Assembly: GCA_036417435.1 (NCBI GenBank)
Contig: JAZAQT010000673.1
Span: 372,001 to 436,000, forward strand
DNA: 64,000 bases
Direction: 5' to 3'
Source: Inia geoffrensis
Taxonomy: Eukaryota; Chordata; Mammalia; Artiodactyla; Iniidae
Below the pieces are notes generated by a model, which saw only the letters and a program-made list of their open reading frames with translations, had not been told where the DNA came from and did not search any database. This document shows positions 49,251 through 63,144 of the stretch, piece by piece (the first letter of the stretch is position 1; every line of letters begins with the position of its first letter). The position numbers and the translations under genes were made by a program.

Positions 49251-50987
49251 TTGGCCAAAAAGGGCGTATGCGTTTTTTCCTGAATATATTCAGGAAAAAA
49301 CGCATACGCCCTTCTTGGCCAAGTGCATCACTGTCGAACTGCTGCCTCTTTTCCTACGCTTTTAGAGCAATTCTTATCTACTCCCCGATATCTGTTTTCT
49401 GCAATTCTGCGTTCCGTTCAAGTCCTCCTCACAGACTTCCTTCAATAAATTTTTGGATGATAGGGGTCATTTGGAACTCTGCAGGATTGTGAGTTACAGT
49501 GCCAGAAATCTCCTTTTCTCAACTCGCTTTCTTGTGAGCTGACCGCAAACCCGAAGAATTGCTTCAGGCCCTAATCTCGTTCCGGCATGGCACGCTGAGC
49601 CTTTGGTGAACTCTTCTTCCTGTAGGGAAATCAGAGTTCAATGTGCCCGTCCAAACACATCGAGTTAGCCGCTCATTGGTTCTCCTTATTCCTGATCATC
49701 TTCTACCGAAATTGCAAAGTGTGCGAAACAAGAGGTCAAAGGCACTGACTCTCCAAGTGGGGAAAATGTTAATATGGCCTCTGGAACGGCCAACTCGAGT
49801 CCCAGGGTTCGAAAATGGCGATGAGTTTTAGAAACTTTGCCTGATCACTTCGTGGACCATATTCTGGGTTTTCCATGCATATTTTAGCTGAAGGATAAAT
49901 CCCTTAAACGTGGAGATTTGGGACCCGTGGAATGGGAACCATGCACCATTACCTCAAAGGGTCTGCATTCCCTCACCAATAGCATCAGCCCCAAGTGTCC
50001 AGCCTTATCTCTCCCACGGCTGTGGATGTAGAGGTGATAAATCCAAGTTTCCACACAAGCCCTGAAGGACTTATTTAAGAATTTTTCTCTATTTCACAGT
50101 CCTTGTGTTTTCTTTTTCAAATTTATTTTTATAAGGGGATTTAGCTTATGTACACTGCTGTGTGTATGCTGCTGTACACAAATGATTTTCTTATGGAGAC
50201 CTATAAATGTATGGGTTTTAATTTTCTTCATAGTCAGGTATATTCCTCGGTTTTGAACACGGGGTGCTGAGTCCATGTGGTTGAGCGAGGAGGAGGTCTT
50301 GTCTAATATATATTTGGCTTATGGAATGGTATCTGTCCTAATATCAACCTCTGGTTTTATGCAGCCTCCCCACTCTCCTTTCCCCTTAAGCAAGCATCAG
50401 TTTCTTTTGTAAATGTGAGACTCTGTTGTGTTTTGTAATGCAGTTCACGCGTAGCCGTGTTTACGTTCCCGGTATTCGTGATACCTTATGATGTTTCTTT
50501 TTCTGTGTGACTTATTTCACTTAGAATCATCGTAACTAAATCCACTCATTATGCTGCTACTGGTCTGTTGCCATTGATTTCATTGTTGAGTGATATTCCA
50601 TTGTAGGGATGTACCACAACTTTTATATCCATTTTTCTCTCTCTGGGCTATTGAAGTTGTACCATAGTCAAGGTTCCCGTAAAGAGCGCAGCCCCAAACT
50701 TTGGTGTGGCTGTGTCTTTTTCATTTAAATTTTCCGAATCTATGGCACCATAAGTGGAAGTGCCCTAGGCTCTCTAGCTTGGTTTTCCCTTTGTTCCAGG
50801 AAACACCATCCACTTCTCCAGAGTGGCTGTTGGCAGTTTACATCCCGCCCATCAGCATAACAAGCCTGCCGGTTCTCCATGGCCTGTCCTGCCTCTCTGG
50901 ATTTTACACTTTTTTTCGGAGGGCCCTTTTGATCGGTGGGAAGTGAGAGTTGCTTGTAGTGCGGATTTCCATTGCAGGCTTGCTTGG
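49251..50987 (+). repeat. Unit 26, subfamily B, related to unit 28
   Basis: 1737 bp. From about 49315 it matches unit 28 (offset 3474 bp), including 'cgcttttagagc', 'tatctactccccg' and 'ggtgataaatccaagtttcc'. The palindrome itself differs from unit 28. Confidence 0.97.
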
Positions 50988-52724
50988 TTGGCCAAAAAGG
51001 GCGTATGCGTTTTTTCCTGAATATATTCAGGAAAAAACGCATACGCCCTTCTTGGCCAAGTGCATCACTGTCGAACTGCTGCCTCTTTTCCTACACTTTC
51101 AGAGCAATTCTTATCTACCCCCCGATATCTGTTTTCTGCAATTCTGCATTGCGTTCAAGTCCTCCTCACAGACTTCCTTCAATAAATTTTTGGATGATAG
51201 GGGTCATTTGGAACTCTGCAGGATTGTGAGTTACAGTGCCAGAAATCTCCTTTTCTCAACTCGCTTTCTTGTGAGCTGACCGCAAACCCGAAGAATTGCT
51301 TCAGGCCCTAATCTCGTTCCGGCATGGCACGCTGAGCCTTTGGTGAACTCTTCTTCCTGTAGGGAAATCAGAGTTCAATGTGCCCGTCCAAACACATCGA
51401 GTTAGCCGCTCATTGGTTCTCCTTATTCCTGATCATCTTCTACCGAAATTGCAAAGTGTGCGAAACAAGAGGTCAAAGGCACTGACTCTCCAAGTGGGGA
51501 AAATGTTAATATGGCCTCTGGAACGGCCAACTCGAGTCCCAGGGTTCGAAAATGGCGATGAGTTTTAGAAACTTTGCCTGATCACTTCGTGGACCATATT
51601 CTGGGTTTTCCATGCATATTTTAGCTGAAGGATAAATCCCTTAAACGTGGAGATTTGGGACCCGTGGAATGGGAACCATGCACCATTACCTCAAAGGGTC
51701 TGCATTCCCTCACCAATAGCATCAGCCCCAAGTGTCCAGCCTTATCTCTCCCACGGCTGTGGATGTAGAGGTGGTAAATCCAAGATTCCACACAAGCCCT
51801 GAAGGACTTATTTAAGAATTTCTCTCTATTTCACAGTCCTTGTGTTTTCTTTTTCAAATTTATTTTTATAAGGGGATTTAGCTTATGTACACTGCTGTGT
51901 GTATGCTGCTGTACACAAATGATTTTCTTATGGAGACCTATAAATGTATGGGTTTTAATTTTCTTCATAGTCAGGTATATTCCTCGGTTTTGAACACGGG
52001 GTGTTGAGTCCATGTGGTTGAGCGAGGAGGAGGTCTTGTCTAATATATATTTGGCTTATGGAATGGTATCTGTCCTAATATCAACCTCTGGTTTTATGCA
52101 GCCTCCCCACTCTCCTTTCCCCTTAAGCAAGCATCAGTTTCTTTGGTAAATGTGAGACTCTGTTGTGTTTTGTAATGCAGTTCACGCGTAGCCGTGTTTA
52201 CGTTCCCGGTATTCGTGATACCTTATGATGTTTCTTTTTCTGTGTGACTTATTTCACTTAGAATCATCGTAACTAAATCCACTCATTATGCTGTTACTGG
52301 TCTGTTGCCATTGATTTCATTGTTGAGTGATATTCCATTGTAGGGATGTACCACAACTTTTATATCCATTTTTCTCTCTCTGGGCTATTGAAGTTGTACC
52401 ATAGTCAAGGTTCCCGTAAAGAGCGCAGCCCCAAACTTTGGTGTGGCTGTGTCTCTTTCATTTAAATTTTCCGAATCTATAGCACCATAAGTGGAAGTGC
52501 CCTAGGCTCTCTAGCTTGGTTTTCTCTTTGTTCCAGGAAACACCATCCACTTCTCCAGAGTGGCTGTTGGCAATTTACATGCCGCCCATCAGCATAACAA
52601 GGCTGCCGGTTCTCCATGGCCTGTCCTGCCTCTCTGGATTTTACACTTTTTTTCGGAGGGCCCTTTTGATCGGTGGGAAGTGAGAGTTGCTTGTAGTGCG
52701 GATTTACATTTCAGGCTTGCTTGG
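50988..52724 (+). repeat. Unit 27, subfamily B, twin of unit 29
   Basis: 1737 bp. Diagnostic 'cctacactttcag', 'ctgcattgcgttc', 'tttctttggtaaatg' and 'gatttacatttcagg' all recur in unit 29. Confidence 0.97.
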
Positions 52725-54461
52725 TTGGCCAAAAAGGGCGTATGAGTGTTTTCCTGAATATATTCAGGAAAAAACGCATACGCCCTTTTTGGCCAAGTGC
52801 ATCACTGTCGAACTGCTGCCTCTTTTCCTACGCTTTTAGAGCAATTCTTATCTACTCCCCGATATCTGTTTTCTGCAATTCTGCGTTCCGTTCAAGTCCT
52901 CCTCACAGACTTCCTTCAATAAATTTTTGGATGATAGGGGTCATTTGGAACTCTGCAGGATTGTGAGTTACAGTGCCAGAAATCTCCTTTTCTCAACTCG
53001 CTTTCTTGTGAGCTGACCGCAAACCCGAAGAATTGCTTCAGGCCCTAATCTCGTTCCGGCATGGCACGCTGAGCCTTTGGTGAACTCTTCTTCCTGTAGG
53101 GAAATCAGAGTTCAATGTGCCCGTCCAAACACATCGAGTTAGCCGCTCATTGGTTCTCCTTATTCCTGATCATCTTCTACCGAAATTGCAAAGTGTGCGA
53201 AACAAGAGGTCAAAGGCACTGACTCTCCAAGTGGGGAAAATGTTAATATGGCCTCTGGAACGGCCAACTCGAGTCCCAGGGTTCGAAAATGGCGATGAGT
53301 TTTAGAAACTTTGCCTGATCACTTCGTGGACCATATTCTGGGTTTTCCATGCATATTTTAGCTGAAGGATAAATCCCTTAAACGTGGAGATTTGGGACCC
53401 GTGGAATGGGAACCATGCACCATTACCTCAAAGGGTCTGCATTCCCTCACCAATAGCATCAGCCCCAAGTGTCCAGCCTTATCTCTCCCACGGCTGTGGA
53501 TGTAGAGGTGATAAATCCAAGTTTCCACACAAGCCCTGAAGGACTTATTTAAGAATTTTTCTCTATTTCACAGTCCTTGTGTTTTCTTTTTCAAATTTAT
53601 TTTTATAAGGGGATTTAGCTTATGTACACTGCTGTGTGTATGCTGCTGTACACAAATGATTTTCTTATGGAGACCTATAAATGTATGGGTTTTAATTTTC
53701 TTCATAGTCAGGTATATTCCTCGGTTTTGAACACGGGGTGCTGAGTCCATGTGGTTGAGCGAGGAGGAGGTCTTGTCTAATATATATTTGGCTTATGGAA
53801 TGGTATCTGTCCTAATATCAACCTCTGGTTTTATGCAGCCTCCCCACTCTCCTTTCCCCTTAAGCAAGCATCAGTTTCTTTTGTAAATGTGAGACTCTGT
53901 TGTGTTTTGTAATGCAGTTCACGCGTAGCCGTGTTTACGTTCCCGGTATTCGTGATACCTTATGATGTTTCTTTTTCTGTGTGACTTATTTCACTTAGAA
54001 TCATCGTAACTAAATCCACTCATTATGCTGCTACTGGTCTGTTGCCATTGATTTCATTGTTGAGTGATATTCCATTGTAGGGATGTACCACAACTTTTAT
54101 ATCCATTTTTCTCTCTCTGGGCTATTGAAGTTGTACCATAGTCAAGGTTCCCGTAAAGAGCGCAGCCCCAAACTTTGGTGTGGCTGTGTCTTTTTCATTT
54201 AAATTTTCCGAATCTATGGCACCATAAGTGGAAGTGCCCTAGGCTCTCTAGCTTGGTTTTCCCTTTGTTCCAGGAAACACCATCCACTTCTCCAGAGTGG
54301 CTGTTGGCAGTTTACATCCCGCCCATCAGCATAACAAGCCTGCCGGTTCTCCATGGCCTGTCCTGCCTCTCTGGATTTTACACTTTTTTTCGGAGGGCCC
54401 TTTTGATCGGTGGGAAGTGAGAGTTGCTTGTAGTGCGGATTTCCATTGCAGGCTTGCTTGG
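52725..54461 (+). repeat. Unit 28, subfamily B, related to unit 26
   Basis: 1737 bp. Palindrome left arm GTATGAGTGTTTTCC, shared with units 30 and 32; the rest follows unit 26. Confidence 0.97.
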
Positions 54462-56198
54462 TTGGCCAAAAAGGGCGTATGCGTTTTTTCCTGAATATAT
54501 TCAGGAAAAAACGCATACGCCCTTCTTGGCCAAGTGCATCACTGTCGAACTGCTGCCTCTTTTCCTACACTTTCAGAGCAATTCTTATCTACCCCCCGAT
54601 ATCTGTTTTCTGCAATTCTGCATTGCGTTCAAGTCCTCCTCACAGACTTCCTTCAATAAATTTTTGGATGATAGGGGTCATTTGGAACTCTGCAGGATTG
54701 TGAGTTACAGTGCCAGAAATCTCCTTTTCTCAACTCGCTTTCTTGTGAGCTGACCGCAAACCCGAAGAATTGCTTCAGGCCCTAATCTCGTTCCGGCATG
54801 GCACGCTGAGCCTTTGGTGAACTCTTCTTCCTGTAGGGAAATCAGAGTTCAATGTGCCCGTCCAAACACATCGAGTTAGCCGCTCATTGGTTCTCCTTAT
54901 TCCTGATCATCTTCTACCGAAATTGCAAAGTGTGCGAAACAAGAGGTCAAAGGCACTGACTCTCCAAGTGGGGAAAATGTTAATATGGCCTCTGGAACGG
55001 CCAACTCGAGTCCCAGGGTTCGAAAATGGCGATGAGTTTTAGAAACTTTGCCTGATCACTTCGTGGACCATATTCTGGGTTTTCCATGCATATTTTAGCT
55101 GAAGGATAAATCCCTTAAACGTGGAGATTTGGGACCCGTGGAATGGGAACCATGCACCATTACCTCAAAGGGTCTGCATTCCCTCACCAATAGCATCAGC
55201 CCCAAGTGTCCAGCCTTATCTCTCCCACGGCTGTGGATGTAGAGGTGGTAAATCCAAGATTCCACACAAGCCCTGAAGGACTTATTTAAGAATTTCTCTC
55301 TATTTCACAGTCCTTGTGTTTTCTTTTTCAAATTTATTTTTATAAGGGGATTTAGCTTATGTACACTGCTGTGTGTATGCTGCTGTACACAAATGATTTT
55401 CTTATGGAGACCTATAAATGTATGGGTTTTAATTTTCTTCATAGTCAGGTATATTCCTCGGTTTTGAACACGGGGTGTTGAGTCCATGTGGTTGAGCGAG
55501 GAGGAGGTCTTGTCTAATATATATTTGGCTTATGGAATGGTATCTGTCCTAATATCAACCTCTGGTTTTATGCAGCCTCCCCACTCTCCTTTCCCCTTAA
55601 GCAAGCATCAGTTTCTTTGGTAAATGTGAGACTCTGTTGTGTTTTGTAATGCAGTTCACGCGTAGCCGTGTTTACGTTCCCGGTATTCGTGATACCTTAT
55701 GATGTTTCTTTTTCTGTGTGACTTATTTCACTTAGAATCATCGTAACTAAATCCACTCATTATGCTGTTACTGGTCTGTTGCCATTGATTTCATTGTTGA
55801 GTGATATTCCATTGTAGGGATGTACCACAACTTTTATATCCATTTTTCTCTCTCTGGGCTATTGAAGTTGTACCATAGTCAAGGTTCCCGTAAAGAGCGC
55901 AGCCCCAAACTTTGGTGTGGCTGTGTCTCTTTCATTTAAATTTTCCGAATCTATAGCACCATAAGTGGAAGTGCCCTAGGCTCTCTAGCTTGGTTTTCTC
56001 TTTGTTCCAGGAAACACCATCCACTTCTCCAGAGTGGCTGTTGGCAATTTACATGCCGCCCATCAGCATAACAAGGCTGCCGGTTCTCCATGGCCTGTCC
56101 TGCCTCTCTGGATTTTACACTTTTTTTCGGAGGGCCCTTTTGATCGGTGGGAAGTGAGAGTTGCTTGTAGTGCGGATTTACATTTCAGGCTTGCTTGG
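54462..56198 (+). repeat. Unit 29, subfamily B, twin of unit 27
   Basis: 1737 bp. No difference from unit 27 seen in the segments compared. Confidence 0.97.
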
Positions 56199-57934
56199 TT
56201 GGCCAAAAAGGGCGTATGAGTGTTTTCCTGAATATATTCAGGAAAAAACGCATACGCCCTTTTTGGCCAAGTGCATCACTGTCGAAATGCTGCCTCTTTT
56301 CCTACGCTTTCAGAGCAATTCTTATCTACCCCCCAATATCTGTTTTCTGCAATTCTGCGTCGCGTTCAAGTCCTCCTCACAGCCTTCCTTCAATAAATTT
56401 TTGGATGATAGGGGATATTTGGAACTCTGCAGGATTGCGAGTTACAGTGCCAGAAATCTCCTTTTCTCAACTCGCTTTCTTGTGAGCTGACCGCAAACCC
56501 GAAGAATTGCTTCAGGCCCTAATATCGTTCCGGCATGGCCCGCTGAGCCTTTGGTGAACTCTTCTTCCTGTAGGGAAATCAGAGTTCAATGTGCCCGTCC
56601 AAACACATCGAGTTAGCCGCTCATTGGTTCTCCTTATTCCTGATCATCTTCTACCGAAATTGCAAAGTGTGCGAAACAAGAGGTCAAAGGCACTGACTCT
56701 CCAAGTGGGGAGAATGTTAATATGGCCTCAGGAGGGGCGAACTCGACTCCCAGGGTTCGAAAATGGCGATGAGTTTTAGAAACTTTGCCTGATCACTTCG
56801 TGGACCATATTCTGGGTTTTCCATGCATATTTTAGCTGAAGGATAAATCCCTTAAACGTGGAGATTTGGGACCCGTGGAATGGGAACCATGCACCATTAC
56901 CTCAAAGGGTCTGCATTCCCTCACCAATAGCATCAGCCCCAAGTGTCCAGCCTTATCTCTCCCACAGCTGTGGATGTAGAGGTGGTAAATCCAAGATTCC
57001 ACACAAGCCCTGAAGGACTTATTTAAGAATTTCTCTCTATTTCACAGTCCTTGTGTTTTCTTTTTCAAATTTATTTTTATAAGGGGATTTAGCTTATGTA
57101 CACTGCTGTGTGTATGCTGCTGTACACAAATGATTTTCTTATGGTGACCTATAAATGTATGGGTTTTAATTTTCTTCATAGTCAGGTATATTCCTCGGTT
57201 TTGAACACGGGGTGCTGAGTCCATGTGGTTGAGCGAGGAGGAGGTCTTGTCTAATATATATTTGGCTTATGGAATGGTATCTGTCCTAATATCAACCTCT
57301 GATTTTATGCAAACTCCCCACTCTCCTTTCCCCTTAAGCAAGCATCAGTTTCTTTTGTAAATGTGAGACTCTGTTGTGTTTTGTAATGCAGTTCACGCGT
57401 AGACGTGTTTACATTCCCGGTATTCGTGATGTCTTATGATGTTTCTTTTTCTGTGTGACTTATTTCACTTAGAATCATCGTAACTAAATCCACTCATTAT
57501 GCTGCTACTGGTCTGTTGCCATTGATTTCATTGTTGAGTGATATTCCATTGTAGGGATGTACCACAACTTTTATATCCATTTTTCTCTTTCTGGGCTATT
57601 GAAGTTGTACCATAGTCAAGGTTCCGGTAAAGAGAGCAGCCCCAAACTTTGGTGTGGCTGTGTCTTTTTCATTTAAATTTTCCGAATCTATAGCACCATA
57701 AGTGGAAGTGCCCTAGGCTCTCTAGCTTGGTTTTCTCTTTGTTCCAGGAAACACCATCCACTTCTCCAGAGTGGCTGTTGGCAATTTACATCCCGCCCAT
57801 CAGCATAACAAGGCTGCCGGTTCTCCATGGCCTGACCTGCCTCTCTGGATTTTACACTTTTTTCGGAGGGCCCTTTTGATTGGTGGGAAGTGAGAGTTGC
57901 TTGTAGTGCGGATTTCCATAGCAGGCTTGCTTGG
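56199..57934 (+). repeat. Unit 30 (1736 bp), B changing to C
   Basis: Palindrome as in unit 28. 'gtcgaaatgctgcc' and 'ctaatatcgttccgg' recur in unit 32 (3473 bp away). From about 57.4 kb it takes C-type sequence ('gatgtcttatg', 'aaggttccggtaaagagag', six-T run before 'cggaggg'). Confidence 0.95.
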
Positions 57935-59671
57935 TTGGCCAAAAAGGGCGTATGCGTTTTTTCCTGAATATATTCAGGAAAAAAACGCATACGCCCTTTT
58001 TGGCCAAGTGCATCACTGTCGAACTGCTGCCTCTTTTCCTAGGCTTTCAGAGCAATTCTTATCAACCCCCTGATATCTGTTTTCTACAATTCTGCGTCGC
58101 GTTCAAGTCCTCCTCACAGCCTTCCTTCAATAAATTTTTGGATGATACGGGCCATTTGGAACTCTGCAGGATTGTGAGTTACAGTGCCAAAAATCTCCTT
58201 TTCTCAACTCGCTTTCTTGTGAGCTGACCGCAAACCCGAAGAATTGCTTCAGGCCCTAATCTCGTTCCGGCTTGGCACGCTGAGCCTTTGGTGAACTCTT
58301 CTTCCTGTAGGGAAATCAGAGTTCAATGTGCCCGTCCAAACACATCCAGTTAGCCGCTCATTGGTTCTCCTTATTCCTGATCATCTTCTACAGAATTTGC
58401 AAACTGTGCGAAACAAGAGGTCAAAGGCACTGACTCTCCAAGTGGGGAGAATGTTAATATCGCCTCTGGAACGGCGAACTCGAAGCCCAGGGGACGAAAA
58501 TGGCGATGAGTTTTAGAAACTTTGCCTGATCACTTCGTGGACCGTATTCTGGGTTTTCCATGCATATTTTAGCTGAAGGATAAATCCCTTAAACGTGGAG
58601 ATTTGGGACCCGTGGAATGGGAACCATGCACCATTACCTCAAAGGGTCTGCATTCCCTCAGTAATAGCATCAGCCCCAAGTGTCCAGCCTTATCTCTCCC
58701 ACAGCTGTGGATGTAGAGGTGGTAAATCCAAGATTGCACACAAGCCCTTAAGGGCTTATTTGAGAATTTCTCTCTATTTCACAGTCCTTGTGTTTTCTTT
58801 TTCAAATTTATTTTTATAAGGGGATTTAACTTATTTACACGGCTGTGTGTATGCTGCTGTACACAAATGATTTTCTTATGGAGACCTATAAATGTATGGG
58901 TTTTAATTTTCTTCATAGTCAGGTATATTCCTTGGTTTTGAATATGGGGTGTTGAGTCCATTTGGTTGAGCGAGGAGTAGGTCTTGTCTAATATATATAT
59001 ATCTTATGGAATGGTATCTGTCCTAATATCAACCTCTGGTTTTATGCAGCCTCCCCACTCTCCTTTCCCCTTAAGCAAGCATCAGTTTCTTTTGTAAATG
59101 TGAGACTCTGTTTTTATTTTAATGCAGTTCACGCGTAGCCGTGTTTACATTCCCGGTATTCGTGATGTCTTATGATGTTTCTTTTTCTGTGTGACTTATT
59201 TCACTTAGAATCAGCGTAACTAAATCCACTCATTATGCTGCTACTGGTCTGTTGCCATTGATTTCACTGTTGAGTGATATTCCATTGTAGGGATGTACCA
59301 CAACTTTTATATCCATTTTTCTCTCTCTGGGCTATTGAAGTTGTACCATAGTCAAGGTTCCCGTAAAGAGAGCAGCCCCAAACTTTGGTGTGGCTGTGTC
59401 TTTTTCATTTAAATTTTCCGAATCTATAGCACCATAAGTGGAAGTGCCCTAGGCTCTCTAGCTTGGTTTTCTCTTTGTTGCAGGAAACACCATCCACTTC
59501 TCCAGAGTGGCTGTTGGCAATTTACATGCCGCCCATCAGCATAACAAGGCTGCCGGTTCTCCATGGCCTGTCCTGCCTCTCTGGATTTTACACTTTTTTT
59601 CGGAGGGCCCTTTTGATCGGTGGGAAGTGAGAGTTGCTTGTAGTGCGGATTTCCATTGCAGGCTTGCTTGG
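57935..59671 (+). repeat. Unit 31, type C (1737 bp)
   Basis: Palindrome with one extra A in the right arm, otherwise perfect. Mixes A-like ('gccaaaaatctcc', 'gtgttgagtccatttggttgag') and B-like ('gaactcttcttcc', 'tttcacagtcc') characters, plus private ones ('ctcgaagcccaggggacg', 'ctcagtaatagc'). Confidence 0.95.
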
Positions 59672-61408
59672 TTGGCCAAAAAGGGCGTATGAGTGTTTTC
59701 CTGAATATATTCAGGAAAAAACGCATACGCCCTTTTTGGCCAAGTGCATCACTGTCGAAATGCTGCCTCTTTTCCTACGCTTTCAGAGCAATTCTTATCT
59801 ACCCCCCGATATCTGTTTTCTGCAATTCTGCGTCGCGTTCAAGTCCTCCTCACAGCCTTCCTTCAATAAATTTTTGGATGATAGGGGTCATTTGGAACTC
59901 TGCAGGATTGCGAGTTACAGTGCCAGAAATCTCCTTTTCTCAACTCGCTTTCTTGTGAGCTGACCGCAAACCCGAAGAATTGCTTCAGGCCCTAATATCG
60001 TTCCGGCATGGCACGCTGAGCCTTTGGTGAACTCTTTGTCCTGTAGGGAAATCAGAGTTCAATGTGCCCGTCCAAACACATCGAGTTAGCCGCTCATTGG
60101 TTCTCCTTATTCCTGATCATCTTCTACCGAAATTGCAAAGTGTGTGAAACAAGAGGTCAAAGGCACTGACTCTCCAAGTGGGGAGAATGTTAATATGGCC
60201 ACTGGAGGGGCGAACTCGACTCCCAGGGTTCGAAAATGGCGATGAGTTTTAGAAACTTTGCCTGATCACTTCGTGGACCATATTCTGGGTTTTCCATGCA
60301 TATTTTAGCTGAAGGATAAATCCCTTAAACGTGGAGATTTGGGACCCGTGGAATGGGAACCATGCACCATTACCTCAAAGGGTCTGCATTCCCTCACCAA
60401 TAGCATCAGCCCCAAGTGTCCAGCCTTATCTCTCCCACAGCTGTGGATGTAGAGGTGGTAAATCCAAGATTCCACACAAGCCCTGAAGGACTTATTTAAG
60501 AATTTCTCTCTATTTCACAGTCCTTGTGTTTTCTTTTTCAAATTTATTTTTATAAGGGGATTTAGCTTATGTACACTGCTGTGTGTATGCTGCTGTACAC
60601 AAATGATTTTCTTATGGAGACCTATAAATGTATGGGTTTTAATTTTCTTCATAGTCCGGTATATTCCTCGGTTTTGAACACGGGGTGCTGAGTCCATGTG
60701 GTTGAGCGAGGAGGAGGTCTTTTCTAATATATATTTGGCTTATGGAATGGTATCTGTCCTAATATCAACCTCTGATTTTATGCAGCCTCCCCACTCTCCT
60801 TTCCCCTTAAGCAAGCATCAGTTTCTTTTGTAAATGTGAGACTCTGTTGTGTTTTGTAATGCAGTTCACGCGTAGCCGTGTTTACGTTCCCGGTATTCGT
60901 GATACCTTATGATGTTTCTTTTTCTGTGTGACTTATTTCACTTAGAATCATCGTAACTAAATCCACTCATTATGCTGTTACTGGTCTGTTGCCATTGATT
61001 TCATTGTTGAGTGATATTCCATTGTAGGGATGTACCACAACTTTTATATCCATTTTTCTCTCTCTGGGCTATTGAAGTTGTACCATAGTCAAGGTTCCCG
61101 TAAAGAGCGCAGCCCCAAACTTTGGTGTGGCTGTGTCTCTTTCATTTAAATTTTCCGAATCTATGGCACCATAAGTGGAAGTGCCCTAGGCTCTCTAGCT
61201 TGTTTTTCTCTTTGTTCCAGGAAACACCATCCACTTCTCCAGAGTGGCTGTTGGCAATTTACATCCCGCCCATCAGCATAACAAGGCTGCCTGTTCTCCA
61301 TGGCCTGTCCTGCCTCTCTGGATTTTACACTTTTTTTCGGAGGGCCCTTTTGATCGGTGGGAAGTGAGAGTTGCTTGTAGTGCGGATTTCCATTGCAGGC
61401 TTGCTTGG
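59672..61408 (+). repeat. Unit 32, subfamily B
   Basis: 1737 bp. Resembles unit 30 at its start. Carries 'catagtccggtat' near 60655, shared with unit 33. Confidence 0.97.
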
Positions 61409-63144
61409 TTGGCCAAAAAGGGTGTATGCGTTTTTTCCTGAATATATTCAGGAAAAAATGTATACGCCCTTTTTGGCCAAGTGCATCACTGTCGAACTGC
61501 TGCCTCTTTTCCTACGCTTTCAGAGCAATTCTTATCTACCCCCCGATATCTGTTTTCTGCAATTCTGCGTCGCGTTCAAGTCCTCCTCACAGCCTTCCTT
61601 CAATAAATTTTTGGATGATAGGGGTCATTTGGAACTCTGCAGGATTGTGAGTTACAGTGCCAGAAATCTCCTTTTCTCAACTCGCTTTCTTGTGAGCTGA
61701 CCGCAAACCCGAAGAATTGCTTCAGGCCCTAATCTCGTTACGGCATGGCCCGCTGAGCCTTTGGTGAATTCTTCTTCCTGTAGGGAAATCAGAGTTCAAT
61801 GTGCCCGTCCAAACACATCGAGTTAGCCGCTCATTGGTTCTCCTTATTCCTGTTCATCTTCCACAGAAATTGCAAAGTGTGCGAAACAAGAGGTCAAAGG
61901 CACTGACTCTCCAAGTGGGGAGAATGTTAATATGGCCTCTGGAACGGCGAACTCGAGTCCCAGGGTTCGAAAATGGCGATGAGTTTTAGAAACTTTGCCT
62001 GATCACTTCGTGGACCATATTCTGGGTTTTCCATGCATATTTTAGCTGAAGGATAAATCCCTTAAACGTGGAGATTTGGGACCCGTGGAATGGGAACCAT
62101 GCACCATTACCTCAAAGGGTCTGCATTCCCTCACCAATAGCATCAGCCCCAAGTGTCCACCCTTATCTCTCCCACCTCTGTGGACGTAGAGGTGGTAAAT
62201 CCAAGATTCCACACAAGCCCTGAAGGACTTATTTAAGAATTTCTCTCTATTTCACAGTCCTTGTGTTTTCTTTTTCAAATTTATTTTTATAAGGGGATTT
62301 AGCTTATGTACACTGCTGTGTGTATGCTGCTGTACACAAATGATTTTCTTATGGAGACCTATAAATGTATGGGTTTTAATTTTCTTCATAGTCCGGTATA
62401 TTCCTCGGTTTTGAACACGGGGTGCTGAGTCCATGTGGTTGAGCGAGGAGGAGGTCTTGTCTAATATATATTTGGCTTATGGAATGGTATCTGTCCTAAT
62501 ATCAACCTCTGATTTTATGCAGCCTCCCCACTCTCCTTTCCCCTTAAGCAAGCATCAGTTTCTTTTGTAAATGTGAGACTCTGTTGTGTTTTGTAATGCA
62601 GTTCACGCGTAGACGTGTTTACATTCCCGGTATTCGTGATGTCTTATGATGTTTCTTTTTCTGTGTGACTTATTTCACTTAGAATCATCGTAACTAAATC
62701 CACTCATTATGCTGCTACTGGTCTGTTGCCATTGATTTCATTGTTGAGTGATATTCCATTGTAGGGATGTACCACAACTTTTATATCCATTTTTCTCTTT
62801 CTGGGCTATTGAAGTTGTACCATAGTCAAGGTTCCGGTAAAGAGAGCAGCCCCAAACTTTGGTGTGGCTGTGTCTTTTTCATTTAAATTTTCCGAATCTA
62901 TAGCACCATAAGTGGAAGTGCCCTAGGCTCTCTAGCTTGGTTTTCTCTTTGTTCCAGGAAACACCATCCACTTCTCCAGAGTGGCTGTTGGCAATTTACA
63001 TCCCGCCCATCAGCATAACAAGGCTGCCGGTTCTCCATGGCCTGACCTGCCTCTCTGGATTTTACACTTTTTTCGGAGGGCCCTTTTGATTGGTGGGAAG
63101 TGAGAGTTGCTTGTAGTGCGGATTTCCATAGCAGGCTTGCTTGG
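61409..63144 (+). repeat. Unit 33 (1736 bp), B with an A-type patch
   Basis: Palindrome GGGTGTATG on the left and AAAATGTATACG on the right, not matched. An A-type tract lies at about 61765-61872 within B sequence. The end is type C, nearly repeating the end of unit 30 at an offset of 5210 bp. Confidence 0.95.

Larger units (their letters stand above)
49315..56285 (+). repeat. Dimeric higher-order duplication, period 3474 bp
   Basis: About 49315-52811 recurs at 52789-56285 (two 1737-bp units). Left limit: CTTCTTGG in palindrome 26 against CTTTTTGG in palindrome 28. Right limit: 'gtcgaactgctg' near 52810 against 'gtcgaaatgctg' near 56284. I saw no internal difference in the segments compared. 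Confidence 0.88.
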
